DNA from: Posidonia oceanica
Taxonomy: Eukaryota > Streptophyta > Magnoliopsida > Alismatales > Posidoniaceae
Assembly: GCA_037176725.1 (NCBI GenBank)
Contig: JAZBRS010000020.1
Coordinates: 54,402,001-54,466,000 of the forward strand
DNA: 64,000 nucleotides
Direction of reading: 5' to 3'
A program made the translations under genes and the position numbers. Shown piece by piece: positions 33,801 to 46,137 of the stretch (positions are counted from its first letter, which is position 1; every line of letters starts with the position of its first letter). Under the pieces are notes generated by a model. It saw only the letters and a program-made list of their open reading frames with translations. It did not search any database and had not been told where the DNA came from.

Positions 33801-35990
33801 GGACAACATTAGCTGGGGTAGATGCTGATGCAGGTGCATGAGATGGTGCAGAAGTGGATGCCTCGTGCGTGTCGATCACAATCGTTCCCGATTCGATCAA
33901 GTCCTAGGTAGCATTCCAGAGAGTGAAACAACTATCAGTCGAATGCCGGACGCTTCGATGAAAGTCGCAGAAAAGGTTCGCCTTAAACCAATGCGGTAGT
34001 GGGTTTGGTGGCGGGCGAACCTCCGGAAATCTCAGGAGCGACGCAACCTTTGGGAGGACGGCAGTGAGCGGTTCCACCAGTGGGGCGAACTTCCGCTTCT
34101 CCATGGGTGGCCGTCTCGGCCTCTGGAATTGTCCTTGCTGAACCGGTGCGGCAGGATAGACCGGTCGAGCGGTGGTAGTGATTTGTGGTGTAGGGTGTGC
34201 CCTAGGTGCAGGTGCGTAATAGATCTGAGGAGGGGCAGGCTGGGACGCCAGACGGACGGGCGCAGCAGGGGAGTCGACGTATGCGACAACGGGCTTCAGC
34301 GGATCCTTCCTCTTGGGACGATTGTTATTGAGACTGCTGTTGTTGTTGATGGCGCCGCTGCTACTACCGTCGTTGCTGGCGGGGGCCTGCTTGGCAAGCA
34401 CAGAGAGCGTGGGGAAGTTGCCACTCCGCAACGAACTCTCTACGCGAGTGCCAGCTCGGATCAAAGCAGTGAAGGTTGTGACAGGTTGGATGCTAAGCAA
34501 AGCTCCGGTAGACGACTGTGCCCCTTTTATGATGATCTCGATAGACTCCTCGTCGGAGGGCCTATCTCGAACTTGCGAGACAAGGGCACGCCAGCGGCCG
34601 ACGTACTCCCCGAACGGCTCGCCCGGATTCTGCTTGGTTGCGATCAAGTCCGCGCGCTTTGGGACCAGATCGAGGTTGAAGGAGTACTGTTCCAAGAACG
34701 CCTGGCTTAGGTCGTTCCAAGTCTTGATCGTAGCCATGTCAAGCGAGGTGAACCACTTGAGGGCCGGACCAGACAAACTCTTTTGGAACAGGCGGATCAG
34801 CAACCTCTCGTCCGCCTGGAGTTGGGCGAGATCACCGCAGTACGCCTTCAGATGGGCTATGGGGCAGCCCCTACCATCATACTTCTCGAAGTCCGGTATT
34901 TTGAACTTCGGGGGGAGTACTGCCTCTGGGAAACAGCAGAGGTCTCGGAACTAGTAGGTCTGGTGGTCCGTGCCCTGCACTAGACGTAGTGCCTTCTCCA
35001 GAACATTCATCCTGTTGTTGATGGGGTCTGGAATAGCTGCTACAGGAGATGGGGCAGCGGGGGCAGGGACCGCGTATGCCGATTGGGTCGCACCGAGGTG
35101 CTCCTCCGGATCCACCATCACATCGCCTGGTGACGCAAAGTGATGGCCGGCATACTCGTGCTGTGGTGGAGTGCAAGGAGGGATGCATGTGGAATTCTGA
35201 GCCTGATGCAAAGGGGGAGGATAGATGGTATGCTGTGTGGTGGGTGCAGGATGATGGAGCATCAGCGGCCGTACCGGGGCGGTGCCGGGGGACGGGCCTG
35301 CGAGATACTGTGCTCCCACCAGTCCGAACGACTGGCCACCAGGTGGCAGAGGTGCATGCTGTGTGAGGTGTGGTGCAGATGCAAGAGGCGGAATACGTGC
35401 CCCCATCATCGGAACCGTGAGCAGTTGGGACGATGGTCTAAGCGGAAGTGCAGAGTGCAATGCAAGATGTGCGAGAGCAGGCCGCACAGGAATCTCAGGA
35501 ACAACAGGAGGGGAAGGAGGGCGGACTGATAGAGCTATACCCTGCAGCCGCTGGATAGTGTCCATCAGTTGCTGGTACTACTCTTCAGGTGTCCCGTCAG
35601 TGGGAACACTGAATTGCAGTGCCGACGAGGAACCAGAACCAAGAGATCCGGACTGTCCGGGAGACTGGAATCCTAGGGCGAGAGTCGCCGCAGCAGAAGG
35701 GGGTCAAGAGTGACAAAACCCTGAGAAGGTGGGGTCAGTGGTGCCTCCAGAACACGTGAAGTGGCCATCAAGATGGACTCGGCGACCGGATCAGGAGGAG
35801 CTAGCGTCTGCCACTGTCCCACAGCAAACTGGGGTGCCCCAGACGACAGAGGGGAAAAGCCTGGCGTCACAGAGGGCACAGAGGGGTTAGAAACGGGAGC
35901 CGGAGGGGCCGGAGCGGGAACCACCTCCGAGGCAATGGTGAGGGGGGTCTCGACGGTGCGCTGGGCCATTGCTGACCGAGAGCGAGTCAA
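30826..35990 (-). pseudogene. gag-protease polyprotein of family B, with a long Ser/Thr/acidic extension
   Basis: Reading starts at ATG 35990. A shift of frame occurs near the C run at about 35700. From 35565 to 30828 one frame continues with stops at 35577 (approximate), 34951-34953, 33904-33906, 32821-32823, 32212-32214 and 31726-31728. Order: Pro-rich N-terminus; retrotransposon gag core around 34800-34500 (GPALKWFTSL, GEYVGRWRAL); a CX2HX4HX4C zinc motif near 33960; Pro-rich linker; aspartic protease with VDNGSGLNVCPL near 32840 and LGRPWLH near 32620; then about 450 codons rich in Ser, Thr, Val and Glu. Most stops fit one C-to-T or G-to-A change. The gag core and protease motif are typical of the Tat/Ogre lineage. 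Confidence 0.88.
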
Positions 35991-37282
35991 AACGGGGTTG
36001 CGACGAGGGAAAGGGGGACGGGCTCTACGAGGAGCTATGCTCGCAAAGGCGAGTAGCTCAGAAAGAGATGGTCGAGCACAGGTGTCTCAGCAGAGGTGTC
36101 AGCAAGGGAGAGACCCGAGCTCCAGCTAAGGAGATCGCCTACTGAACTCTGTTAGAGACACAACAGAAAACTGGGGTTAGAAAAAAAAGAGATGCAAAAT
36201 GCACTAAGTTATGGCATGGATGACATGTATGCTTTCTAGCATGCTCCCTCTCTCACCAATCTAGTGTTTCCTGATAGGTAGTCTACTCCGGATATCCACA
36301 AGTGTACGGGTCACCGACTCGAGTCAGAAAAGTAGGCTCCCTGTCTAACTCCCGGCCCAAAGCTCAGGTAATGACAGGGTGGTGCGTTGGTGGCCTCTAC
36401 CCTGCCAAAGCGTGGGTGGTACCCTCCACTAATACCGACACGACCCCGGACAAGGGGGGACAGACCGACTGACTCACACCATGCCAAAGCATCGGGGTGA
36501 GAAGCCGGAACCGTCCTTCACAGACTAGTAGGTGGACTCAGAGGAGAAGAATGCATGCCCTATATGATGCTTATGCAAATGATTAAAGTCTTTTATCTTG
36601 CACATTTTATTAACCAAAAGGGAGTGAAGGATTGTTCAGAGTCTCTAGTTGCTCCTAGGAGTTCTTTTTACTTGCGGTTTTTAGTTAACCTTGGGGAGAG
36701 CAAATAAGTTTCTACTATCCTAAGCATGGCAAGTGCGAAAGGGAAGAAAATCAGTCAAGCATGGCAAGCAAACAATCATACAACACAACAAAAGGCATGT
36801 GCATGGCATGTGCAAGTGTTTGTGAGCATAATGGTGAAGAAAAAAACATTCGTCAAGTCAAAAGGCATGTACGCAAGGTATGTGCGTGCGTAGTGACATA
36901 GCAAAGGTGTAAAAGAAGCATTCAACATTCAAAAAAGCATGTATTATTGCCAAACAAGTATGTAGACATGCATTATGCGGGAAATAAAGCAATGACAAGC
37001 AAGCAAGACAAAGAAAGCAAAGACAAGTAAGCTGTAAAGCAGACAAGAGCAGAGGGAAGGAAAAAGGCAAGCAAACAAGCAAGTTAGACAAAGCAGAGCA
37101 AGGCATGGCAAAACTAAGGCGAAAGCAGCCGAAAGGGGGTGCAAAACCTAAGCGAAGTAACCACGAGGCGACTTGCTAGGAGTTTGCACAGGAAAACGAG
37201 CAAAACAGAAAAAGGAAACACAAAGGCCAACAAAGAAAGCAAATCCCAAGCGAGCGAAAGCGAAAGCGAAAGCCGGAGTCTA
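35991..37282 (-). other. Leader between primer-binding site and gag, family B
   Basis: 1.3 kb with no gene. AAGCA/GCATGT-rich stretches lie at 36720-37120. Open frames here have no recognisable domain. Confidence 0.75.
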
Positions 37283-37303
37283 GTGTCCCCAGCGGAGTCG
37301 CCA
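37283..37303 (-). promoter_or_regulatory. Primer-binding site of family B
   Basis: The minus strand reads TGGCGACTCCGCTGGGGACA one base after the 5' LTR end. A site of this type, assigned to tRNA-Arg in my recollection, is usual in Ogre/Tat elements. Confidence 0.8.
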
Positions 37304-37304
37304 C

Positions 37305-40300
37305 TGTAGCGATCCCGGTGTTCGGATCGTCCATGCACGTTGCCAAAGCTCGCGTGCACCGATCGGAATCAGGCTCACTATTAGCGGCTATGTCCGAGAA
37401 GGATGACCTAACTCGAAAACATTTAAAAGAGGGAAAAAAGGAAAGAAAAGAAGAAGACAAGACAAAATCGGAGTCGCCACCAAGTCTATTAAATCGGAAG
37501 ACGAGGAAAACCGGGGAAATGCGCGAATAATCGCGCAAAACCAAGCAAAAGATGCAATGCAGGGCAATGCAAAAGAAATGAGATGCAAATAAATGCAAAT
37601 GATGTGACTCGTGCTTAGGACAAGGGCAATATGGTCATTGCGGGCCAAGAGAGGGTAAGGACTCCTGTTACGCGCGGAGAAGGTGTTAGGCACCCCCGAC
37701 ACGCCCGAGAATCGGTCTTTCTAGGCTTACGCTCGCATATGCAGGGAAATGCAGACTTTGAATGCCTAAGTGCCAATGGATGCCTGTCTAAATGCTCAAA
37801 GGTGTGCTCTAAGTGATGGAAGACAAAGCAAGAAAGTAAACGTGCGATCTAAGCGCTCAGCAACGCTGTCTGTGTTCCGAACCAGGCGAAACCTGGCTCG
37901 TGAGAACTCCGGACAGTAAGCATCACTGCCCTATATGCAAATGCGGGCGATAAAACAAAACGGCGGGGAAAAAACAGGCAATGCAAGCGACATACAAGAA
38001 GAAACAACGTAAAACGGTGCGAGGAACAAAAACAAGAATGCGAAAAGATTCGAGAACAAGGTTGACATGCAAAATGATGCAAGGAACGGAACAAAGACGC
38101 AAAACGGTGCGGGAAAAACGAAAGAAGGGCGCACAACCGGGCAAGAAAGACAAGGGCACGCAAGACGAGACGAGAAAACGAAAGGGCACGCAAAACGGTG
38201 CAAGAAAACAAGACTGCACGCAAAACGGAGCAAGACAAAGAAGCGGCACGCAAAACGGAGCGAGAAAACAAGACTGCATGCAAAACGAGGCGAATAAACT
38301 AAAGGGCACGCAAAACGGTGCAAGACAAAGAAGCGGCACGCAAAACGGAGCGAGAAAACAAGATTGCACGTAGAACGAGGCGAAAAAATTAAAAGGGCAC
38401 GCAAAACGGTGCAAGACGAAGAAGCGACTCGCAAAACGGTGCGAGAAAACAAGGCTGCACGCAAAACGAGGCGAAAAAACTAAAGGGCATGCAAAACGGT
38501 GCAAGACAAAGAAGCAGCACGCAAAACGGAGCGAGAAAACAAGACTGCACGCAAAACAAAGTGAGAAAACTAAAGGGCACGCAAAACGGTGCAAGACAAA
38601 GAAGCGGCACGCAAAATGGTGCAAGAAAACAAGACTACACGCAAAACGGAGCGAGGAAACTAAAGGGCACGCAAAACGGTGCAAGACAAAGAAGCAGCAC
38701 GCAAAACGGGGCGAGAGAACTTGAAAGCACGTAAAACGGTGCAAGACAAAGAAGCGGCACGCAAAATGGTGCAAGAAAACAGGACTACACGCAAAACGTG
38801 GCGATGAAACTATAGGGCACGCAAAACGGTGCAAGACAAAGAAGCGGCACGCAAAACGGGGCGAGAAAACTTGAAAGCACGCAAAACGAGGCGAAAAAAC
38901 TAAAGGGCACGTAAAACGGTGCAAGACAAAGAAGCGGCACGCAAAACGGTGCGAGAAAACAAGACTGCACGCAAAACGAGGCGAAAAAACTAAAGGGCAC
39001 GCAAAACGGTGCAAATGGCATGCAAATGAATGCGATGCAGGGGTTCAGGAGAACATACCTGGAGATCCGGGAGTCTGATCGGAGATCTGCTTGGTCCATG
39101 CTGAAGAGCGCTTCGCTGCGGTCGCCTGGGCAGCTTACTTGAGGAGATCCAACGGTCGGATTGGAAGACATCGCAGCTTCGGAGTGGAAGGGCCAGAACA
39201 GGGGAGAAGAACAGATCTAGGTGTTCAGGAGGCCCTAGGGGTGTGCTGAAGGTCCTCCCAAGTGAAGGGGAGTTAAAAGTGCCTAGTGTATGTAAGGGGG
39301 ATGCTGAAATGCAAGACTAGATGACTGCAGAATGCATGCAAAGCAAGAAAAGACAAAGAAAAGCAATTTGGAAAGAACAGGGATTCAAAAGCATTTTTGA
39401 AGAAAGAAAGGGGCTAAAATGCAAATTTTCCAGAAAACGGGGGTTCTGGGGAGTCCGGGAATGCAAGTGGAGGGCCTACATGCAATTTTTGCAAGCATAG
39501 GAGTTAAAATGCAACTTAGGGGCAAAACAGTCTTTTTATATGGTTTTAAAGAGATGCAAGGGTCTATGCGTGATTTTTAAATCGTGCAGGGTCCAAAAAT
39601 GCAATTTTATATGGAAAACATGCTCTGGAATCATGGTCTGGGGACTGATATGCAATTTTTAAAAGATGCAGGGTTGAAAATGCAATGTAGTAAGCTAAAA
39701 TGCATGCAAAAGGGTTACTGTGCATTTAAAGTGGACCTATGTGCAAAAATGAAGAAACAGGGGAGTAAATACGCAATGCAGTATGCAAAAAATCAGAAAT
39801 AAACCTAAGCTACTACAGTTCAGAGGATCAGACAGTAAATATGAAAAAACAGAGGGGCCCAGTATGCAATTTGATATAGTAAAATACATGCAATTAAATA
39901 GACTGACTTAAAACAGGACCTAAGTGCAATAATGTAAAGGAGAGGGACTAAAGCATAAAATTCTATAACTGAAACGCACAGTAACAGGACTAAGAGGCAA
40001 ATATAGAAAAACAGAAACATAAGTTGCAATTTAGCATGGTATTTAATTAAAAACTAAGCAAAATAAATGGCAGGAGGATCAGAACGCAAAAATATAAAAA
40101 CTTAAGGCAGTAATGCAATATTTACACCTAAAACTATACGAACAGAAAAATAAATGCACAGTGCTTCGTCGACGGCGACGAGCACTGTAGCAGCAGAGCT
40201 TGCAGCGCTTGTGGCCGCCGACAGGGGAGGCTGAGGAGGCGCAGATCGGCGGAGAGCGTAGCCGGCGACCGTGCGGAGCTCTGGGAAGCGTCGGAGCGGC

Positions 40301-43109
40301 GTTCCAGTGGCTGGAGCGCCCGGGAGGCAAGTGGCCGGCGCCGGAGACGAAGGCCTGACCGGCGGGCTGCTGGAGCGCCTGGAACGTGCGGAAGCGGCTT
40401 CTGACCGGCGGAGAAGCAGCAGGAGGAGAAGAGAAGACTAGGGGGAAAGAGTCACCTGTTCTGCCGTCCGGAGCGTCCTCCCGGCCTCAGCAGTGCCGGA
40501 GATGGCCGGCGGGCGTCGTCTGGTTGCAGCGGTGGACTCCGGGGGCTCGCGAGGGTCAGGATCTGCTCCGAGTGATGCTTTGATGCTTCCTGGACGCTCG
40601 GGCACAAGTTCGCGGACCGGCGGTAGAAAACGGCCCTCTTGGGTTCAGTAGAGACCGCCGGAGGTGGGGGGGGACGGTGTGTTGCTCTCTGGATCGAGCG
40701 GGGGCTTCTGGGAGGTAGCTGGAGGTTCGGCGAAGAGGTCTGGATGCTCGGAGGGGCTTTTTGCTGAGCGAGGAGAGGTTTTGGAGTTTGGGCGGATTTC
40801 TGGTTTGAAATGGGGCAAGGTGTTTGTAGTGTTGGGTTCCGTCTGTGGTGGGGGAGAAGGCTGGAGGCTAGGCGGCTTAGGGAGGTGGAGTCGTGGCGAG
40901 TGTCTGGGGAAGGTTTGGGGAGAGGAGGCAGCCTGTGGTGCGGGGAATTTTCAGATGGGTTCGAGTTTGGGAGGATCTGGATTTCAGGAGGTTTGAGGAG
41001 GAATGCTGGGCTGTTTCTCTGTGGGAAGGAGGGGAAGAGTTGCAGGAGGTGTGGGTGAAACTCGGGGGTGAATTCCGAATGAGTTCGGAGGGATTTCGGC
41101 CTCTGGTTTGCTGCGGAAGGGAGAGGTGGACCGTCTGGAACTCTCGGTCGATTTCTGAGGAGGAACCGCTCTCTCTCTTGCTGGGGATTGCGCTCGAATG
41201 CTCCGTCTCTCTCCCGGATCAATTCTCAACCTTTTCTCCTCTCTTCCCCTCCCGTTTCAGGCCTGACTTCTCCTCCTTTTCTCCTCTGAATTCTGATGAG
41301 TTCCATCCTTGGCTTTGCAGGTCTGCCGCCATTGAATGCTGCCGAGAGGCGATGGCAGGAGCACGGTCGAAGTTCGGCACGCCAGTCTGGCTCGAGCAGG
41401 AGGTGGCAGGCCGGGACAGAGCGGCAGGCGGCGACTACTGTAGCTCTGCAACGCGGGAGGGGAAGGAGGAAGAAGGTACTGTAGCTGTGGGCTGGGCCGG
41501 TGTTTGAAAAAAAAAGAAAAAACAGGGTAACGGGCTGATGAGCCCAGTAAGGAAGAAAGGAAAAGATAAAAAGGAAGAAAGAAAGAAAGATGGGAAGAAG
41601 GAGGAAAATAAAATAGGAAAAAATAAGATAAAAATAAGCAAAAATATTTGATGAATTGGGTTGTAGGTTAGGTGCTTAATTGGATTTTTTAATGACTGTT
41701 TTTAGGTTAATTAGTGTGTTTTAGGCTTGATTAGGGTTCTAGGGCTTTCCTTTGTTGTTAATTCATTTTCCACTTGATTAAGTGTTGGTTAAATTCTTTT
41801 AAATTGTTTTTAAAATTGTGTTTTCTTGTTAAGTATTTTAGGATGTTAACTGAGATTTTTAAGATTTATTTTTAGGTTAATTAGAGTGGGTTTTGGGCTT
41901 TTTTAGTTTTAGTCTTTTAGGATTTTCTTCCTTAAGTCTTTTGAATTATGTTTGATTTTTATTTGTTAATTTTTCTTGATGTTTTTTAGTTGGATTTTTC
42001 TGGTTTGATCAAGTGTTTTTAAGTCTTTCAACTGTATTTTCTTTTTCCTTTTTTAATTAAGTTTTATGTTGTCTTTTCCTTATGTTTATTAGGTTAAGTC
42101 TTTTGCCTCCTTTAATTACTTGTTTTAGTGTTTGATTTTTAATTCTTCTCTTTAGGGTTTGTTTTTTAATTCTTTTAGTGGGGTTTTTATTTTTGGTAGG
42201 TTCTGACTTTATTTCAGTTTTTACTTGATTTTACAGTATTTTCTTTTAGTTTGTTTTGCATTTTTTAGTCTGCATGCTTGGTTTCCTTTTTAGCTTGATT
42301 TAATTGAGTTTGAGTTTTTAATTACTTGTTTAATGTTTTTTAGTTGCTTTTCTTAGAATTCTGATTTGTTTCTTTTATGTTTTGGGGTTTTACAGATTTT
42401 TAAGGATTTTCATGGATTTTTGCAAAAGAAAGAAGAAGGAAGGAAAAAGAAGAAGACAAGGAAAAAAAAAGAGAATAAAAGGGGAAAGAGATAGGTTTGA
42501 GGGAAAAGATTTTTAAAATTCAGGGAAAATGTTAAAAATAAAATAAAAATAGGAATAAGATAGAGAAGGGATAGGAGTACAAAGGGGGCCCACAGCCAAG
42601 CCGGAAAAAGGGCAAGAAGGGGATGAAAAGAGAGACGATAATCAGGAGAGAGAGAGAGGAGAGAGAAAACGATAATCCCGGAGAGAGAAAACGATAATTC
42701 AAGCAAAAGGAAGGCTTAGGAGTCTCGGAAAGGGGTGGAACTTGGCGGGTGCGGGGTCTAGGGTTTCTAGTTTTGGTCCCAAAGTTTTGGTTTAGTTTTG
42801 AGGAAGTTTTGGAGGGGTTTTGAGGTGTAGAAAAAGGGTATTTTTGCCTAAGTTTCCTAGTGTTTTTGGGAGGGGTCTGGTTTGAATTTTTGCAGGCTTT
42901 TTGGTGGATTTGCTAAGTCATCAGGGGTGAGTTTTCCTATGGATTTTGGTTGGTTTTCAGGTTCGGGAAAGGGGGGTAATCCTAGGTCAGGTTTGGGCTT
43001 GTTTTGAGGGGAAAGAAGGAGAGGAAGGTGTAGGTTTGGGTCTAGATTCGGGTCCAGCAGCCACCAGAAGGCTCCAAATGATCCAGCCTGTCAAAATGGG
43101 GTGTCAACA
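37305..43109 (-). mobile_element. 5' LTR of family B (5805 bp)
   Basis: Collinear with the 3' LTR (5653 bp). The 152-bp length difference is almost all one block of five extra 30-bp modules at about 38647-38796. The remaining sequence is nearly identical; for example 39028-40330 shows almost no change against 21500-22800. On the minus strand it starts TGTTGACACCCC at 43109 and ends GCTACA at 37305. Confidence 0.93.
38060..39020. repeat. 30-bp module array in 5' LTR, five modules longer
   Basis: Same modules and 90-bp order as in the 3' LTR. The minus strand stays open for 363 codons (37923-39014) because modules are whole codons long. The predicted product is an RFAC-containing 10-residue repeat with no known homologue, most likely an artefact of the repeat. 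Confidence 0.93.
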
Positions 43110-43207
43110 GTTGGTAACTTGTTGCTGGTGTAGCAAATGAGCATGTAGGTCTTCCCAACAGCCCCATCTCCAACAGTGACACATTTAATGAACTTTGTGG
43201 CACTTAT
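43110..43207 (-). pseudogene. 5' coding exon of a ROP/RAC small GTPase, start codon lost and split by transposons
   Basis: The minus strand encodes the first ~34 residues of a plant ROP GTPase: [19 protein letters not shown], the P-loop GDGAVGKT, then MLICYTSNK and LPT. The initiator position (43205-43207) reads ATA, not ATG. Tyr replaces the usual Cys after the P-loop and Leu replaces Phe in NKFPTDY. The frame continues across the family-B element at 19926-19914 for Thr-Asp-Tyr, where the chromovirus cuts it. Upstream (43208-43290) is a CT-rich sequence like a plant 5' UTR, with an 11-codon upstream frame ending at the lost start. ROPs are molecular switches of polarity and signalling; this copy cannot make one. 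Confidence 0.9.
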
Positions 43208-43430
43208 CTCTCCCACAAAACACTACCAGTTTCCACCATGAAGAGGAGGTTGAAGAAGAAGAACAACAACCGTTTGCTAGTTCCTTGTTGTTCTACTATT
43301 TTAATGGTGTATGCTTGTATTTGGTTCTATTTTTTTGATCTATTGCTGATGTAGTTGCGTTGCCATTTTTTATTTATCGACTAGCTTGAACATGTATTTT
43401 GTTTATCCTATATATATACAAACCTAAAAA
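43208..43430 (-). other. Probable 5' UTR and promoter side of the ROP gene
   Basis: On the minus strand TTGTTGTTCTTCTTCTTC and AACCTCCTCTTC precede the lost start, as in many plant leaders. A run of 16 A at about 43425-43441 on the plus strand marks the edge of the next repeat zone. No TATA box can be assigned with confidence. Confidence 0.45.
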
Positions 43431-44180
43431 AAAAAAAAAATTGTTTTGATAAAACTTTTTCAGGAAAGTTTTTGTTTTGATAAAGTTTTTAGGGAAAAAG
43501 TTTTCGTTTTAAATTTTTTAAAAGAAATATAAAAATAACGACATTCAAGTGATGTTCCGCAACTAAATGAAAGAGTTTTTCATGGAAAAAAGTTTTCGTT
43601 TTAAAAATTTCTGTTTTAAAAAGATAAAAAAAAAACACTTGAATGTTTTGCAACTGAATGAAAGAGTTTTTCATGGAAAAAAGTTTTCGTTTCATGAAAA
43701 AATGTTTTTCATGGAAAAAAAAAGTTTTCGTTTAATGGAAAAAAAAGCTCTTTGGTGAAAAGAGATGAAAAAATAAGTTAGGGAATATCACTTGAATGAT
43801 TTTTTTTTAATTTTTTAAAACTAAAACCTTAAAACGAAAACTATTTTTTAGGAAAAAAAATTTTCATGTTAAAAAGCTTTCGTTTACAATTAATATGATG
43901 GAAAATAATCACTTTTTAGGATAAAGGGATTTTTTTTAGGGAAAAACAGTTTTTCATGGAAAAAAGTTTTCGTTTTAAAATTTTTTGTTTTAAGGATTTC
44001 ATTTTTTTTAAAAAAACATCATTCAAGTGATGTTCTGCAACTGAATGAAAAGAGGTTTTTATTGAAAAAAGTTTTCATTTTATGGAAAAAAAGTTTTCAT
44101 GTAAAAAAGTTTTTGTTTTAAAAATAATATGATGGAAAATAATCACTTTTTAGGATAAAGGGATTTTTTTTGATGGCTGA
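43431..44180. repeat. AT-rich imperfect repeats
   Basis: Several diverged copies of a unit containing CATTCAAGTGATGTT, GCAACTGAATGAAA, CATGGAAAAAAGTTTTCG and TTTTAAAA. A longer pair containing GGAAAATAATCACTTTTTAG lies at 43903 and 44133. No coding or element termini identified. Confidence 0.75.
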
Positions 44181-45107
44181 TCATTGAAGTTGCCAAGCCT
44201 ATTAACTAATTTTCCATCAGGTTCTTAACCATCAAAATGTGAAGTACCAGGCACCCTTGCGTTAAGGAAATTGTAACTAATTTTCCTGCCATAAGGAGCC
44301 ATCAATAAGAACTCTGCCTGTGTGGAGTTACCTCTCACATAGCTAGTCCTAAGCCAGGTTGAGGGTTGTAGTACCGCCAATGTAAAATTTATAGCCACAA
44401 CTTATATGAACATAATTGAGATTAGAAATGAATCGGAGTGTTCCCACATAGCAATGCATTGTACCGGACTTTGTGTATAATAAAATTTGCGCAAGAGAAG
44501 GATTGCATACCTTGAATGCAACATTATCAAACTAGGTCTTTGCAATGGCATCCAAATGCATTGAAATAAATCAAGACTCACACATTGAACTAGTGTGGCT
44601 ATGTGTGTGCAAAGAAGTTAGGCCTAAGAAACTAGAATTAAGTTTTGAAACTCTACCATGGAAAAGTACGGAATCAATGGACAAGATGATGAATATTGAC
44701 ATAATGTGTGTAAGAAACTAAATGGCTAAAGAAGAAATCTAGGTTCATTGAAAATACTGGTAAAAACATACGAACTGTGGTAGATGAGAAAAGGTAGCCA
44801 TAGAAATAACGTTGGAATAATTGTAGATAAGGATCTTAAACTTGAAGGTGCAGATGTGACAAAGATAAAAGGTAGAATAATAATGATACAATTTATAATA
44901 GAAAAAAGCATCATTCAAGTGTAAAACCCTTCGTATTCCCAAAACCATTGGTAATCGGACCAATTATTATTGTAGTTACACTTTATTCAACAACAACATT
45001 TAATTAACTATAGTCTCTCTCTCATTAAGTTCCAAACACAAAACCACAATTAATAAAAGGGTGGTTTTCATATTGACCCTAGGATCAAGATCCAACAACT
45101 ATAAGTT
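44181..45107. other. Unassigned sequence
   Basis: About 0.9 kb of moderately AT-rich sequence. Only short open frames without motifs are present and I see no repeat structure. It could be an old diverged transposon or intergenic DNA. Confidence 0.5.
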
Positions 45108-45187
45108 ACTTTACCTCAAAATAGCATTTTGAGGTAAAGTGCAGCAGATCCTAATCCTATATATATATATACATATATATATATATA
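45108..45187. repeat. Perfect 15-bp stem hairpin followed by a TA microsatellite
   Basis: ACTTTACCTCAAAAT (45108-45122), loop AGC, and its exact reverse complement (45126-45140). A (TA)n tract follows at about 45159-45187. Confidence 0.85.
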
Positions 45188-45197
45188 GGCAAATTAT

Positions 45198-45265
45198 CTG
45201 GTAGGGCCTTACCTTAATTAAGCTAATTAAGGTCCTAAATCTTAGCCATTCAATCAAAATCGAAT
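45198..45265 (+). mobile_element. Left terminus of an inverted-repeat-bounded element
   Basis: CTGGTAGGGCC, then AAGCTAAT and GCCATTCAATC blocks. The reverse complement of 55840-55913 has the same blocks in the same order over about 70 bp. The MITE-like element at 55936-56164 has related ends. Confidence 0.65.
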
Positions 45266-46137
45266 GGTTTTGTAGGATAGATAGAATATGGTTCTTTCTC
45301 TATCCTAGTTGATAGTTATCCTTTGAATTTAAATTTTTATTCCTATTAATTAGTGGAGAGAATCGTGGGTTGATTATCCACGTAAGAGTGATTTTTGTTC
45401 ATCTCTCCAATTTTACTTGCGTGTCAAAAATAACTGACGATTAATGATTCAATTCCCTTTCCATAGATTGAATTTTTGGGATGTTCTACATATTCCTTTT
45501 GTTTTTTTTCCGTTGATACTTTGTAATTGTGTGTTGAAACGTGATTTCATGTGTAGATCGAATGTTTTGTGCGTGAGCTTCATGAATGTTTTCATCATCT
45601 TACATGTCAGATTTCCGTAGTGTCTGTAATTTCCGTATTTATTGACAATTGGACTATCAATAGTCTATAGTGTTGTAACTTGTTTCAGTTGTTAGTGTTT
45701 TGTATCAGTAATTTTTTTTTTTTGTAATTACAGATTTTCATGTTTATGGATTATTGAACTTAAGTTCCATATGAAAATTAAAATATAAAATTTCTAATAT
45801 GCGTAATTATAGATGATTAAAACAATGCATATTACACTTCGAATTTAAATTTTAAGTTCTACTAATTACTGTTTTGTAATTCAAATATCAAGTCTGCTTC
45901 TTCATGTAATTACTTTTTTATAATTCTAATATCAAGTATTCATGTATCAGTAATTACTGTTTAGTATTACGGATGTTTTACTAGGTGCATGTATCGGCAA
46001 TTACTAATTTGTTACTACGTAGTTTTCAAATATTGAGTTAGTAATTATTGTTAGTAATTGATTTAGTATGTACGGAGGGATGAGGTAGATGCGAGCGGAG
46101 GCCCAAACGGTGGGGACCTCTATGCATCACTGCAACT
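45266..46137. other. AT-rich sequence with repeated CAGTAATTACTG motifs
   Basis: No gene. AGTAATTACTGT-type stretches recur between 45690 and 46060; similar motifs are in the MITE-like element at 55936-56164. The right edge at 46133-46137 (CAACT) is the target site of the family-D LTR. Confidence 0.5.

Larger units (their letters stand above)
19927..43109 (-). mobile_element. Complete 23.2-kb non-autonomous Ogre-like LTR retrotransposon, family B
   Basis: The element is bounded by GTTGG at 19922-19926 and 43110-43114, a perfect 5-bp target duplication. On the minus strand the order is: 5' LTR (43109-37305), primer-binding site, 1.3-kb leader, gag-protease, pol remnant, DUF7745-like ORF, arrays, polypurine tract, 3' LTR (25579-19927). 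Reverse transcriptase, RNase H and integrase are absent. The LTRs differ mainly by one 150-bp block in a tandem array and scattered substitutions, about ten in the first 600 bp by eye and fewer elsewhere. This suggests a fairly recent insertion. The very long LTRs and total length fit the Ogre group. It must have moved with enzymes from another element. Confidence 0.92.

Noticed and set aside
37923..39014. 363-codon open frame on the minus strand in LTR B
   Set aside because: It follows from 30-bp modules being whole codons; the product is a monotonous 10-residue repeat and both strands are open. Not listed as a gene.
40452..41222. 256-codon Pro/Ser/Arg-rich frame (and the 221-codon twin at 23029-23694)
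   Set aside because: It lies in the GC-rich part of the family-B LTR, overlaps open frames on the other strand, has no domain, and differs in length between two nearly identical LTRs.
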